From Erigeron canadensis (Eukaryota; Streptophyta; Magnoliopsida; Asterales; Asteraceae): a stretch of DNA of 64,000 nt. Made by a program: the position numbers and the translations under genes. This document shows positions 51,170 to 62,931 of the stretch, piece after piece; within the stretch, counting starts at the first letter, position 1; every line of letters starts with the position of its first letter. The stretch lies in NCBI RefSeq assembly GCF_010389155.1, contig NC_057766.1, positions 43,534,463 to 43,598,462 on the forward strand, given 5' to 3'. A model generated the notes under the pieces. It was not told where the DNA came from and searched no databases. It was given only the letters and a program-made list of their open reading frames with translations.

Positions 51170-52000
51170 AGGGCTCCTACTTCAAACCCTAAACCCTTAA
51201 GCGTACCGTGACTTCCATCCCCCTCTTGTAGGATCTTAGCATTTTAGGCTTTTAGATTTTTAGGGTTTAGATCTTTCCCGGGTTTTTATATTGTAGCTTA
51301 GGGTTTAGGGTTTGAAGTTGCAGGGTTCAAACCATAAACCCTTAAGCGTACCGTGACTTCCGTCCCCCTCCAATAGGCTTTTAGCATTTTAGGGTTTAGC
51401 ATTTAGGGTTTAGATCTTTCCGGGTGTTTATATTGTAGCTTAGGGTTTAGGGTTTGAAGTAGTAGGGTTAGCCGTAGGCTTAGGCTAACCTACCACTTTA
51501 AACCATAAACCCTTAAGCGTACCGTGACTTCCGTCCCCCTCCTGTAGGCTTTTATTTAGGCTTTAGATCTTTCCCGAGTTTTTATATTGTAGCTTAGGGT
51601 TTAGGGTTTGAAGTGGTGGGGTAATGGCTAACCCTACGATGTAGTATTATGGACTTGTGTATATCTTTATATTTGTTCTAATGTTATAATAATATTACTA
51701 CATATTTTATTTGTTCTTTATTAATAAACAACTACCAGATATTTTTGATACTTTTTTTTCTAAATCTTGATACTTTTTTTAATAAAAAAAATTGAAATCA
51801 CATTTATAATTCATAAAACAACCAAATTCATAAAACTATCATCTTAATAGCATTTATAATTCATAAAACAACCAATTTTTTAGTTTAGGGTTTTAGAATG
51901 CAGCTATTCCCTCGGATTGGAAACAAAGCTTTGGTTTAGTGTTTGAAGTCCTAGGGTTAGCCGACTTCAAACCCTAAACTAAAGCACGGGTCGAAGGCCC
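51170..52000. repeat. Telo-box-rich tandem foldback units inside the minisatellite
   Basis: Three units of about 125-170 bp share CCTTAAGCGTACCGTGACTT and TTATATTGTAGCTTAGGG. Each begins with AAACC(C/A)TAAACCC and ends with TTAGGGTTTAGGGTTTGAAG, so each unit is itself an inverted pair made of telomere-like words. A further palindrome of GTTTGAAGTC/GACTTCAAAC type lies near 51935-51985. Confidence 0.85.
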
Positions 52001-52167
52001 CCGTAATAAAGCTTTAGTTTATACATACATTTTTTTTAATATTTTTTTTTAATGAAAAAACGATACATACAATTTAGGGTTTAGCATTTTGGGGTTTAAC
52101 ATTTAGGGTTTAGATTATTCTTTGGTTTTTATATTGTAGCTTAGGGTTTAAGGTTTGAAGTCGTATT

Positions 52168-53108
52168 GTTTGAAATAACTTACACATGGTTTGAAATAAC
52201 TTACACATGGTTAAAACTAACTAACACGGTAACATAACTTACACATGGTTAAAACTAACTTACTCATGTTAAAACTAACTTACACAGGGTAACATAACTT
52301 ACACATGGTTAAAACTAACTTGCACATGGTTTGAAATAACTTACACAGGGTTACATAATTTAAGGGTAACATAACTTACACATGATTAAAACTAACTTAC
52401 ACATAGTTAAAACTAACTTACACATGGTTAAAACTAACTTACACATGGTTTGAAATAACTTACACATGGTAACATAACTTACACATGTTAAAACTAACTT
52501 ACACATGGTAACATAACTTAGACATGTTAAAACTAACTTACACATGGTAACATAACTTACACACGGGGGTAACATAACTTACACATGGTTAAAACTAACT
52601 TACCCATTTTAAAACTAACTTACACAGGATAACATAACTTACACATGGTGAAAACTAACTTACCCATGTTAAAACTAACTTACACAGGGTAACATAACTT
52701 ACACATGGGGGTAACATAACTTACACATGGTTAAAACTAACTTACACATGTTAAAACTAATTTACACAAGGTAACATACCTTACACATGGTTAAAACTAA
52801 CTTACACATGGTTTGAAATAACTTACACAGTGTAACATAACTTACACATAGTTTGAAATAACTTACACAAGGTAACATAACTTACACACGGTTAAAACTA
52901 ATTTACATATGGTTAAAACTAACTTACACACGGGGGTAACATAACTTACACAGGTTAAAACTAACTTACACATGGTTAAAACTAACTTACACACGGGGGT
53001 AACATAACTTACACAGGTTAAAACTAACTTACACATGGTTAAAACTAACTTACACACGAGGGTAACATAAATTACACAGGGTTAAAAGTAACTTACACAA
53101 GGTTAAAA
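52168..53108. repeat. Minisatellite block 2
   Basis: The same two units as block 1 continue for about 940 bp, with GGTTTGAAATAACTTACAC as a third variant. Blocks 1 and 2 appear to be one array split by the telo-box region. Confidence 0.92.
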
Positions 53109-53379
53109 CCATATAACATCCAATAAATGCTTGGTATTTCTGGAAATATATATATATATATAGATTACTGAAGTCACACAAACTACAACTTTATATCTAT
53201 ATTATTTGGCCAGAATGCTTTGAATCCAATAAATGCAATGAACGATAGCATATGATCTTAAAAACAATGAACCACAAGACTTAATAAACTGAACATTTGA
53301 TCCTTATGTGAAAAAGAACACCCCATGTTGCACTTGCTCCTATTGACGGTATGGAGAACTCATCTTTGCTTATATGTCC

Positions 53380-56300
53380 TCAACTACTTGAATCATCAGG
53401 TCCATTAGTATCCCTAAGACCACCGCAGCAGAAAAAATGTGGTAGCTTGACTCGACCACAAGCCCTACAATAATATAGTGCAAAATTTGGATATTGAACT
53501 ATTTGCAAATAGATTATGACCATTTGATAAATATGAGATGCTCAAAAAAATAAAAAAAGAAAAAAGAAAATATGTCTTATAAAGGATGTGATGTCATATA
53601 TATATGTAACATTGTCCAATAAAAGTTGTATAATAAAAAACTAGTTTGTTCAATATTGGTCAGTGCTACAAACGACAGGGTGGTGTTTATGATGATAAGT
53701 TTTCTGAAGCTGTGGAAGACGTGTATCCTGAGTATAGACTTATAGGTGCCAAAGCAGGCAAGTAAGATAGTTTGGTATTAGGTTAATGGAATTCACACAG
53801 CAGTTTGCTTGACCAGGCAACTCTTACTTTGTCCAATTTATTTCTTATTGATACCCAAACTAAAATACAAAAGCTTCGTATTGATAAGATCCAATTTTTT
53901 TGAATAAAGCATTTTAAGACGTTATAATACTTCTTACACTTTATGTAGACTATTAAACGGTTCAACACATTTTCATTTTAGCTAATGTTGTAATAGTGAT
54001 AGCATGCTGACCCGTCACCAAAAGGTTGTGGGTTCTAGTCCCATGGTGGACAGCTTGTATATACTCGTGGATTTGTGGTTGATGTGCCTTTTAAGAAAAA
54101 TCCGTTTGACCCTCTAGCAGAAACATACCACTTATAGTTAAAATATTTCATAAAAATGAATAGAAACTGCCTCCCTCTACTTACATTGATGGTCATGGAA
54201 ATCAGAGTGCTCTCTTTTTCAGTATCAGTACACTCGAAGGACCCATTTGACCAGGGTCATGCTAGTCACCATGTTTTGCATTTTCCTGTGAGAGGATAGA
54301 CACATAAAAAAAGTTCCTGTAGAGTGTATACCATTAAAGGTAAGAAAATTAAACTTCTATGAATAACCAAATTTCGCATACTCATGGTTGCAGCTTTTAG
54401 TTCTTTATTTTTCTATTAATAGTCTCTACTAAACAGTCCATAGTAGAAGATTTTAACGACCACAATCGGTATAAATTCGAAGTTCTCTCAAACGAACATC
54501 TAGGACAAGTCCAACTTCAATGTTCACAGCAACCTAAACATTTAAGATGATTTATACCATAAAATTAGACCTACATATGCACAAATCATAAGAAGCCAAC
54601 TAACTAGCAAGTTCAGATAACTCAAATGGCGTCTAACTCTAACAACTCAAAAGTGAATTTCTTTGAATCACCGGCATCAAGTAATAAAGAACTCAACAGA
54701 GATAATGAACTTGCTAAAAGTTGTTTTTGGACAAACCAATAAAGAACTAAATAGAGATAATGAAATCTTTATGCACATATTTACTAACCTGCAAATGCCA
54801 CAACCACCGCAGTGGTAGCACTACTTGTAGGTCTGCAATGGAAAATTACTAATAAATGAGCCGAAAGTTGTATCAAAGGATTGAGTGGATACATCATCAT
54901 CATATACTTTACATATATCAGAATAATACTTCTCCATATTGACACCACAATTTATGCAGAGATGAGCAGCCTAGATATAGATACAAACCATAGTACTGTA
55001 AAGATTGAAGAGAAAGGTTATTTGAATTAATTACCTAAATCTAAGAATTGAATTACATTCTGTCAGCTACATTTGTGCAAATATGCATTTTATTTATAGA
55101 CATTTGACCTACAATGTATAAAACAACACATGCTCTGATTTATAGACATGGCCCAAATGACCCACAAAATAGAGTAAACTAGACCGAAAACCATTCATTT
55201 TAAGACAACGGTTTTAAGATCACCAGATCTATTCATTAACTAACATTCCAAAATTCCAACACAGGGAACCCGGGGTAGTAGTAACCACTTGTTTAGCAGT
55301 ATAGACAAGTGCTCTTAAAACTGTAGAGAGTAAAAAGCCTCCTAAAAATAATGCGGAAAACCAGAATCTAAGTATCTAACCTCCAAAACAGTTAAGTTCA
55401 TATGCAAAACTACTACTCCTAGTAACAGTTCAGATACTTTCTTTACATCATATCAGTTTAAAGCGGCTCATGGTCCTTCCTTATTTAATGCAACTTAGCT
55501 TCCTTTTTCACAAAATCATCATCTTTTATAAAATCTAGAAGAGCCTTAATAAACAAAACCTAACTCAAACCACTACAACCAATTAGGCAATCACAACTTT
55601 ATAAACATGTTTAGCCACTTAAATAAACAAAAGTTTCTTACCCCAAGAAACAAAAGTTGATTACTAAATTGACAACCCATGATAGGTGTCCTAGAGCAAC
55701 AACCAAATAGCTTTAAAAATTGCGATCCAGATAGAGTTATTGCAACTTTGATAGCATCCTTTATATATCAATAAATTCATATAAGAATCCATTTATATAG
55801 ACTGTATCTATCAAATGAAACCAACTAAAAATTAACAATTACGAGTAATATACCAGGCATTTGATCCCCAAGGCCAAGCGAAACAACAAGTTTAGGCATC
55901 TCTTTACGCCAAGTGGAACCAACGACAAGCTTCCTATAAAACCTAAAATCCTCCTCTGTAACAATCCCAAACGTAACCAAATGCTGCAAAAACGTATGCA
56001 CACCTGACCTTTCACATTCTTGACCCCACCACGACCTTCCACATACATTTTTCCGCAATTTCATTCACCATTTCCTTCACTTATTCCACAACTCCGAAGC
56101 TATAGAAATAAGTTTTTCAGTCAATTGTTGGGTCATGAAACATTCAGGATTCATGTAGCCCTGCATCAACAATTTGGTCACAATTTACTATGGGGTAGCT
56201 CCTGCTTATCTACCTACAAATTGAGGAAATCGCGATTATGTTTTGTTTTGTAAGCATCAAGGTACCTGAAATACAATGCTAAAAAGGATACAAGCTGCGG

Positions 56301-57317
56301 CAATATATGTATGTGGTAAAGGCATAATGTGTTGATACATAATAATTAGAGAAATCAATATTCATCTAATATTCCATTTTCGATTGAGAAACGGCCAACA
56401 ATGCGCCATCGTTGTTAAAACGAATCATCGGTTTGCCTTCATTTTTTAATCTAACATATTGTGGAAAAAATAGTATTACCGGAAGACCTTCTATATTGAC
56501 ATTGAAACAAGAAGTATTTGGCTTGAAAAAAAAAAGTATCAACGTTTCTGTAAATAGTAGAATGCATAAACTAAAAATAGGATCAACTTATTCTACCTGA
56601 CAAACACTATCTACTCTAGTTTCTTTGTTTATTTTCATTCATAAAACCACTCAACTGGTACTAATACTATACAAAGCAAAATAATTGTATCATCATTGGG
56701 ATTAAAATAACAATTAACAATAAAAAAAAATACTACTCCTACTACAACAACAAAGAATGAAACATTGATAATAGTAATAATTTTAAAAAACTTGTTTCAG
56801 ATTGACAGTGATATATCATAAATTGACAGTGAATTATAGAAAAATTACAAAAAGTAATTACTTACTTGATTTAGATTCAGCTTGCTTTTCATTTGAATTA
56901 ACTTCTTCATTGTTATTTTCCAATTGTATTGGAAAATTCGCCAGAATTTGGAAAAAGAAGACAGTTTCGGATTGATGGAGGAAGAAAACACCGGTGGCCG
57001 GAATGTGCAATTTCTAATTTCAGAGGAAAAAACCTAGCTGGCCTGAATCTACAATTTACAATTTCAGAAGAAAAAACCTAGCTGGCCGGATTCTGAAAAT
57101 TGATCCAATAGGATTATTTGCCGGAATCTGTAGTTAACGAGGAAGAAGAAGAAAGTGTTGATTGAAAGTACGGCAGTGTCAGATGACGGAGGACGACGGT
57201 GGCAGATGATGGAGGACGACAGTGGCAGATGATGGAGGACGACGGTGTTGACACAACGGTGATGGAGAAGTCGGGTCTTAGGTTAGAATGAAACGAGTTG
57301 TTGGTATTTATAGTATA
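53380..57317 (-). other. Candidate minus-strand transcription unit inside T, product unrecognised
   Basis: A TATA box (ACTATAAATA, about 57307-57316 on the minus strand) sits just inside the right arm and is followed by a CT-rich leader. A donor site lies near 56870. An open exon at about 56060-55850 includes VTFGIVTEEDFRFYRKLV and GSTWRKEMPKLVVSLGLG. Small exons with good splice sites follow at 54832-54789 and from 53464 down. If joined in phase they end ...LQGLWSSQATTFFLLRWS-stop. No family is recognised and the exon joins are not proven. Confidence 0.3.
53985..54215 (+). mobile_element. SINE-like repeat with tRNA-like head
   Basis: TAGTGATAGCATGCTGAC and GGGTTCTAGTCCCATGG stand at A-box and B-box spacing. 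A short body follows. The sequence does not fold as a functional tRNA, and no target duplication was found. Confidence 0.5.
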
Positions 57318-57440
57318 CGTAAAAAGACCATCATGCCCTTCCGCGTTTTTGATCAGATCTGGAAAATGGACGGCTCAGATCTGGTCCCTTGGACTTTTTT
57401 TATTGGTTGGACTAACTTTATCCCACCCCTATATATATAT

Positions 57441-57926
57441 AGGGTAAAGTTATTTTGAGAACTTTTTTTTGCGAGAACCTTTGAGAACTTTTCAAATTAA
57501 GCCCAACTAATGATTATTCTTTACATAAAAATTGTTTTTTTTATTGTTTTCTGAATAACTTATGTATAATTTTGAAGTTTATAATTGTTTGGAGGCACGG
57601 ATTATCATCCGTTATACAATTATGTGTAGATTTGGATTCTTGATCACATGTGCACGAATATTGCTATGATCACATGTATGCAAGTCGATCACATGTAATC
57701 ATAGCAATATTCGTACACATGTGATCAAGAATCTAAATCTCCACATAATTGTATAACGGATGATAATGCATGCCTCCAAACAATTATAAACTTCAAAATT
57801 ATACATAAGTTATTCAAAAAACAATCAAAAAACAATTTTCATATAAAGAATAATCATCGGTTGGGCTTGATTTGAAAAGTTTTCAATGGTTCTCTCAAAA
57901 AAAAAGTTTCTCAAAATAACTTTTCA
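57441..57926. mobile_element. Family A foldback element, copy 3
   Basis: It matches 4533-5021 and 10303-10779 across both arms and the centre. It begins AGGGTAAAGTTATTTTGAG ten TA-type bases after the end of element T, and ends in a second TA tract. Confidence 0.85.
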
Positions 57927-57944
57927 ATATATATATATATATAT

Positions 57945-58714
57945 TGATTAAACACAACCAACTGCTACATTTATGTATTTTTTTTTAGTTTTTTTTTCTG
58001 GCATTTTGGTGGCTCTAGTGACTGAATATTTCAGTCATTAAAAGATTTTTAACTGTCATATTTATGAGCTTTTAGTGACTGAAATTTCAATCATTAGTTT
58101 TGTGGGTCTTTTGCGACTGATAATTTGAGTCATAATAGACTTTCATGGTATATTGTATAGTTAACTTAAGGATGAAAAGAAAAGGAAAAGGGAGAAGAAG
58201 TTTTCCTTCCTAATCACCTTAAAAATAAGAAGAAAAGTCTTGAATAAAAAATAACCACAACTTTCCCCACTTCTTCTCTCTTCTCATTTCCTTTCCATGT
58301 CATTTTTTTCCTTCCCAATCATTTGCCCCCTTCTTAAAAAAAACTTAACAATACAGTTTATTTTTTTTTCCTCTCCATTTTTTTCTTTTCCCTTCAATAA
58401 AAAACTTAACAATATATTGTTAGCAATGGTTCCAATAATGACTATTATTTTTCCAGAAGGAGAAGATCATAAGTGATTTAGTAAGCTTGAACCTAATTCC
58501 TAAAGTTATGAATATGCGTGTCCATGACTGAACAATGTCATTTATATTTTAGTGATATCTTGACATGTTGATTGAATACAGTTAGTAACATCAGTCGAAG
58601 ATTGCATGGTATCATATGTTTATGTAAATTATTATGGGAAATGATTCTCTCAAGTTTTTCCAACTTGACTAGGGATAACTTGAGGGAACCCTCCCAATTT
58701 TTATAAATCCGTTA
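57945..58714. other. Spacer with repeated TGACTGAA-type words
   Basis: Between 58010 and 58140 there are several AGTGACTGAA...TCAGTCATT words on both strands, as inside some DNA transposons. No ends were identified and there is no gene. Confidence 0.45.
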
Positions 58715-59752
58715 CATTTGTTTTTGGTAAACTATTTACCATACATAATATTTATAACTGTATGAAAAAAGTTATGTTAAACCATTAATCATGCAAAGTT
58801 ATTATATAAACATACAAAAAAATAAAAAATGTTGTAACTTATATTAACTCATGAAAAATATAAACAAATAAAGATAATCCGTATTAGTATTAACATTAAC
58901 ATATAATACCAATGGAAGTAAAGAAAAAAACGAAGTTTGAAATGTGAACCAATATTAATCTTTCATTCTACCTAATACAAAAAACACCGAGCATACTCGT
59001 ACATTTGGTATATCTTTTCAATAGGTTCGCCTTTGTTACTCGCAATATTTTTACCGAGATCGAGTTTATAGAGATGGTGTCCGTCATAATCCAGATTTTG
59101 TTTCCTATCATATGAACCGACAACATATCGACATCAGAGATGTTAGTTCCTACCATCTCCCATCTACTATTCTCTTTATTCGTCAGCAGCTTGAACAAGG
59201 TCATCTCAGCTTTTTGGGAATTTTCTTTTGTGACACCCAAGTATATACGATCACCTATAACGGCTAGACTCATATGTGTTATGTCTACCGCATTGCTTAA
59301 ATCTAATTGCATTGCTTAAATCTAATTGCATCTCAGCTTTATCCTTATTATGATCATCCTTATTATGACCATCCTTATGATGACATGGAATATAAACATG
59401 CCCCCTAAAAAAGTTTAAGGCAAAAAGAGCTTTATAACTTTGCGACTCTAACTTCCTCTACTCTTTTGATTCTAAAGAGGGTATGTGAACATTTGGAATA
59501 AGATTATCTTTCATTGACCTCTCTCTTGACGACTCCTCTGTTGACTTCTCTTGTTTTGCATATAGAAGGAAAAGCTTGTAATCCCCATCGCAGTTTTTAT
59601 ACAGGCATAGTGACATTATAGGGCCTGAAAGGTAATCTTGCACATCAAGTTAACTTTTACAAAGACTTTTTTCAAACGTACCCTCGATTGTTTTCCATGA
59701 TACCAGATCACTAATCAAGTCATTCTTCTTGTTATAATTACCAGGTGCTTCT
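58715..59752 (-). pseudogene. Left arm of a 1-kb inverted duplication, broken coding sequence
   Basis: Read on the minus strand this arm encodes, with stops, NKKNDLISDLVSWKTIEGTF, then IMSLCLYKNCDGDYKLFLLY, then MQLDLSNAVDITHMSLAVIG and SRWEMVGTNISDVDMLSVHM. The right arm (61409-62468) is nearly the same sequence in the opposite direction. This copy has TAA after LCKS, a stop after SLESKE, and a deletion of about 50 bp with a small duplication of an ATGCAATTAGATTTAAGC word. The product family is not recognised; an F-box-associated or similar beta-rich domain is one guess only. Confidence 0.75.
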
Positions 59753-61251
59753 GATGTGCGAAATCTAGCTTTAAATTTATAAACACGATTTACAGAAAGA
59801 CTGACTACTACACACTCACAGACAATGTACCTGATCGCATGCAGTATAGTTAAAACTGGTAAGCCGAGATCGTTCGCAAGGACTTAGATAAGCAATTGTA
59901 AACATTAAATGATTCAAGTAAAATACGGGGGTTTTGTGGCCGAATTGCCACGTTGCAAGTAGTTAGTTTGAAAAGTCAGTAATCCCAAAGGATTAATCGA
60001 AAGAGAAGTTTTTTGTTGAAAACAATAATTTAAAGGTCACCCATCTTGATTTCGCTTGACAAAATGTTAGGATTGCACGTTTGATGAAGTTCAAATTGAA
60101 TTTAGTGATTAAATGACCGAGACTCAAGTTAATCGCCAACCCCGTACCCGCCAAGTTAACAACTTTTTCGACTCTCTTGTATAAACTGGTTTCATTATTA
60201 AGACTGGTAACCCGAGACGCCTTTTTATAACTTCTCTAGTTTAACAATGGTTTTGGTCATTTCAGATAACAATTTTGCCTACTGATTGTACCCAACCATC
60301 AACCCGTTAATTCTTATCAAATATTGATCACCCTCTACCGTACCCGTCATAGAACCAATTGCTTTTAACCAAGCAATCAAAATAACTTATACCCAACTCC
60401 TAGTCGTCACTAAGCAATGAATACAAATCATCCGCAATCAATAATCGAACAACAAAGAATTAATAGATTAAGATCACGACAAAACGTTAAATCAAATCAC
60501 TTGAATTAATAAATATTGTGCAATCCCTACATAATATCTCACTCCATCAAGATGGATGAAAGCGCGATTAGCTACTCATATTAAATATGAAATAACAAAT
60601 CGAAATGAAAAAAATTCATTGTTACCGAATACAAAGGATTGAAAACGAATAACGATATAATTCCAATAAAGCTTTAGATCCTCCAAATTGATGAAATATG
60701 AGAAAAACCCTAAAAAGAGGACTCAAAATCGTCTGGAATATCAAAAGATAGGTTTTTGGAATGTTTTTGCAGCTATTTATATGCTGACTAAATTCAGCAG
60801 ATTCGACATTACACTGCGTCGCAGTTTCTACTTTGACTTTTCTGTTGACTTGACTTTCATTGACTGGCCCTCTGTCGTACATAGTCAAACTGCGTCGCAG
60901 TTTCGCTCAACTGTGAAGCAGTTTCAACCTCGGATATAATTACTGCGACGCATAACCACACTGCATCGCAGTTTCACGTTGACTTGCATTGACCACCTTG
61001 ACCAGCTTTGACTTTCTTCTAATCTTCAATTATGTGCCTCGTAAAACGTCCGTAAGCACTCCTTTTGCTCCAGAAGCTTCGTTTTCTTCAAGTTATCGCT
61101 TAGGTACCTGTTTTCCACCTGAAACACTGACAAATACCATAAACGCACCACTGTATACGAAAATGACTCGTAAACCTCACTAAACAACCACTTTAAGCTA
61201 TGGGAAATGGGCATAAAATACGACATATCAGCTTCTTTATAATTGCATGTG
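59753..61251 (-). mobile_element. LTR-like spacer between the inverted arms
   Basis: The region has the look of a Gypsy-type LTR read on the minus strand: a TGATATGTCGTATTTTATGC-like start near 61231 and a long CT/GTT-rich body. It contains four ACTGCGTCGCAGTTTC-like words (about 60813, 60889, 60911, 60960). A matching pair of 5-bp flanks was not found, so the call is tentative. Confidence 0.4.
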
Positions 61252-61392
61252 ATAACATGACGATCGAGAGACGTCAAGCTACGTACCATATAAACACGGT
61301 GATGGTTTTAGGGATGCCCCCGCTTTTCCGCTTAACAACCATCACCGTGTTTATATGGTTCGTAGCTTGACGTCTCTCGATCGTCATGTTAT
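61252..61392. repeat. Near-perfect hairpin, 56-bp arms
   Basis: Positions 61252-61307 and 61337-61392 are inverted copies with a single mismatch in 56 bp, separated by a 29-bp loop. The arm includes CGATCGAGAGACGTCAAGC. It ends about 17 bp before the right arm of the large inverted duplication. Confidence 0.95.
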
Positions 61393-61408
61393 GCCTTGAA
61401 TTTATAAA

Positions 61409-62468
61409 GAAGCACCTGGTAATTATAACAAGAAGGACTTGATTAGTGATCTGGTATCATGAAAAACAATCGAGGGTACGTTTGAAAAAAGTCTTTGTAA
61501 AAGTAATCTTGATATCCAAGATTACCTTTTAGGCCCTATAGTGTCACTATGTCTGTATAAGACTGCGATGGGGATTACAAGCTTTTCCTTCTGTCTGCAA
61601 AACAAGAGGAGTCAAGAGTGGAGTCGTCAAGAGGAAGGCCAATGAAAGATAATCTTATTCCAAATGTTCACATACCCTCTTTAGAATCAAAAGAGTAGAG
61701 GAAGTTAGAGTCGCAGAGTTATAAAGCTCTTTTTGCCTTAAAGATTTTTAGGGGGCATGTTTATATTCCATGCCATCATAAGGATGGTCATAAGAAGGAT
61801 GATCATAATAAGGATAAAGCTGCAGACGCTGTAGTTATTCAATTTGACACCACACAAGAAAATTTCAAAGTAATGCAATTAGATTTAAGCAATGCGGTAA
61901 ACATAACACATATGAGTCTAACCGTTATAGGTGATCGTATATACTTGGGTGTCACAAAAGAAAATTCCCAAAAAGCTGAGATGACCTTATTGAAGCTGCT
62001 GACTAATAAAGAGAATAGTAGATGGGAGATGGTAGGAACTAACATCTCTGATGTCGATATGTTGTCGGTTCATATGATAGGAAACAAAATCTGGATTATG
62101 ACGGACACCATCTCTATAAACTCGATCTCGGTAAAAATATTGCGAGTAACAAAGGCGAACCTATTGAAAAGATATACCAAATGTACGAGTATGCTCGGTG
62201 TTTTTTGTATTAGGTAGAATGAAAGATTAATATTGGTTCACATTTCAAACTCCACTTTTCTTTACTTCCATTGGTATTATATGTTAATGTTAATACTAAT
62301 ACGGATTATCTTTATTTGTTTATATGTTTCATGAGTTAATATAAGTTACACCAATTTTTTTTGTGTGTGTTTATATAATAGTTTTGCATGATTAATGATT
62401 TAACATAACTTTTTTCATACGTAATAAATATTATGTATGGTAAATAAACTTTTTAAATAACAAAATTT
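61409..62468 (+). pseudogene. Right arm of the 1-kb inverted duplication, broken coding sequence
   Basis: This is the plus-strand counterpart of 58715-59752. It keeps a segment missing from the left arm (AVVIQFDTTQENFKV) and reads on through MQLDLSNAVNITHMSLTVIG to ...MLGVFCIR-stop. It has its own defects: TGG is TGA in the VSWKTIEG region and there are small insertions or deletions before LIPNVHIPSLESKE. The longest intact stretch is 61873-62217. Function unknown. Confidence 0.75.
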
Positions 62469-62931
62469 GTCTAAAACATATTAAAGACTTAACTTTTTCA
62501 TAATTAACTAAACATATATATTACACTAGGTATTTAACCCGCACGATGTGTGCCAATTTTAAAATTGATTTATTAATTTGAATGGTGTGACTTTGTAATA
62601 AATATCTTTTCTATTCTTTAAAAAAAGTTTGAAGTTACTTGTGAATGCTGGTAAGTCTATCATAAATTATCTTAACTCATTTCACGTTAATGAGTTTTCA
62701 CAAAATAGATTTCCTATTAAACTCTTTGATGAGAAACCTTTTAAAATGTCCAATGATATTGACTAAATATAAAGACAATAAGTTTAAATACTTATGAGAT
62801 AATAAATGAATATATATTTATGTTTTCAAAAAAGAAAGAAAATAGCAAAAATGAAATACATATAAATAAATATTTAAGAAGTTTTGATATTTTAAATTCA
62901 AAACATAGATTCGAAGTGATCTCAAATCAGG

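Larger units (their letters stand above)
46953..57430. mobile_element. 10.5-kb element T with inverted-repeat ends in TA tracts
   Basis: The left end (46953 onward) and the complement of the right end (57430 backward) align for about 65 bp. Both carry GATAAA, then AAAAAAAGTCCA, then GGGACCA, then CCGT, and further in a shared TGATCAAAA word. Each end is bordered by a TA repeat, so a target duplication cannot be resolved. The contents are two exon chains pointing inward from the ends and a central minisatellite. Long arms, outward position of promoters and gene-like cargo suggest a Mutator-like or Pack-MULE-like element. No transposase was recognised. Confidence 0.6.

Noticed and set aside
52360..53057. 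Minus-strand open frames of repeating MCKLVLT-type peptides
   Set aside because: They follow directly from the 19-20-bp minisatellite unit, with no start context, splice sites or homology. They are not treated as genes.
50669..53108. Possible CRISPR array
   Set aside because: There are no unique spacers of constant length between the repeats, and the genome is a plant. It is a minisatellite.
53985..54060. tRNA gene
   Set aside because: Only box-A and box-B-like words are present. The arms do not pair into a cloverleaf and a SINE-like body follows.
55825..56064. Intact single-exon gene on the minus strand
   Set aside because: The frame is interrupted by a donor-like site at its 3' end and lacks a convincing start. 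It is noted only as an exon in the candidate unit inside T.
59753..61251. Complete LTR with confirmed ends
   Set aside because: TG...CA ends could be guessed, but the 5-bp flanks (AAGAC and GCTTC) do not match, so only a tentative LTR-like label is given.
62520..62600. Helitron end suggested by CTAGGTATTTAACCCGC
   Set aside because: The motif is common in decayed plant repeats. No TC start, CTRR end or terminal hairpin could be placed around it.
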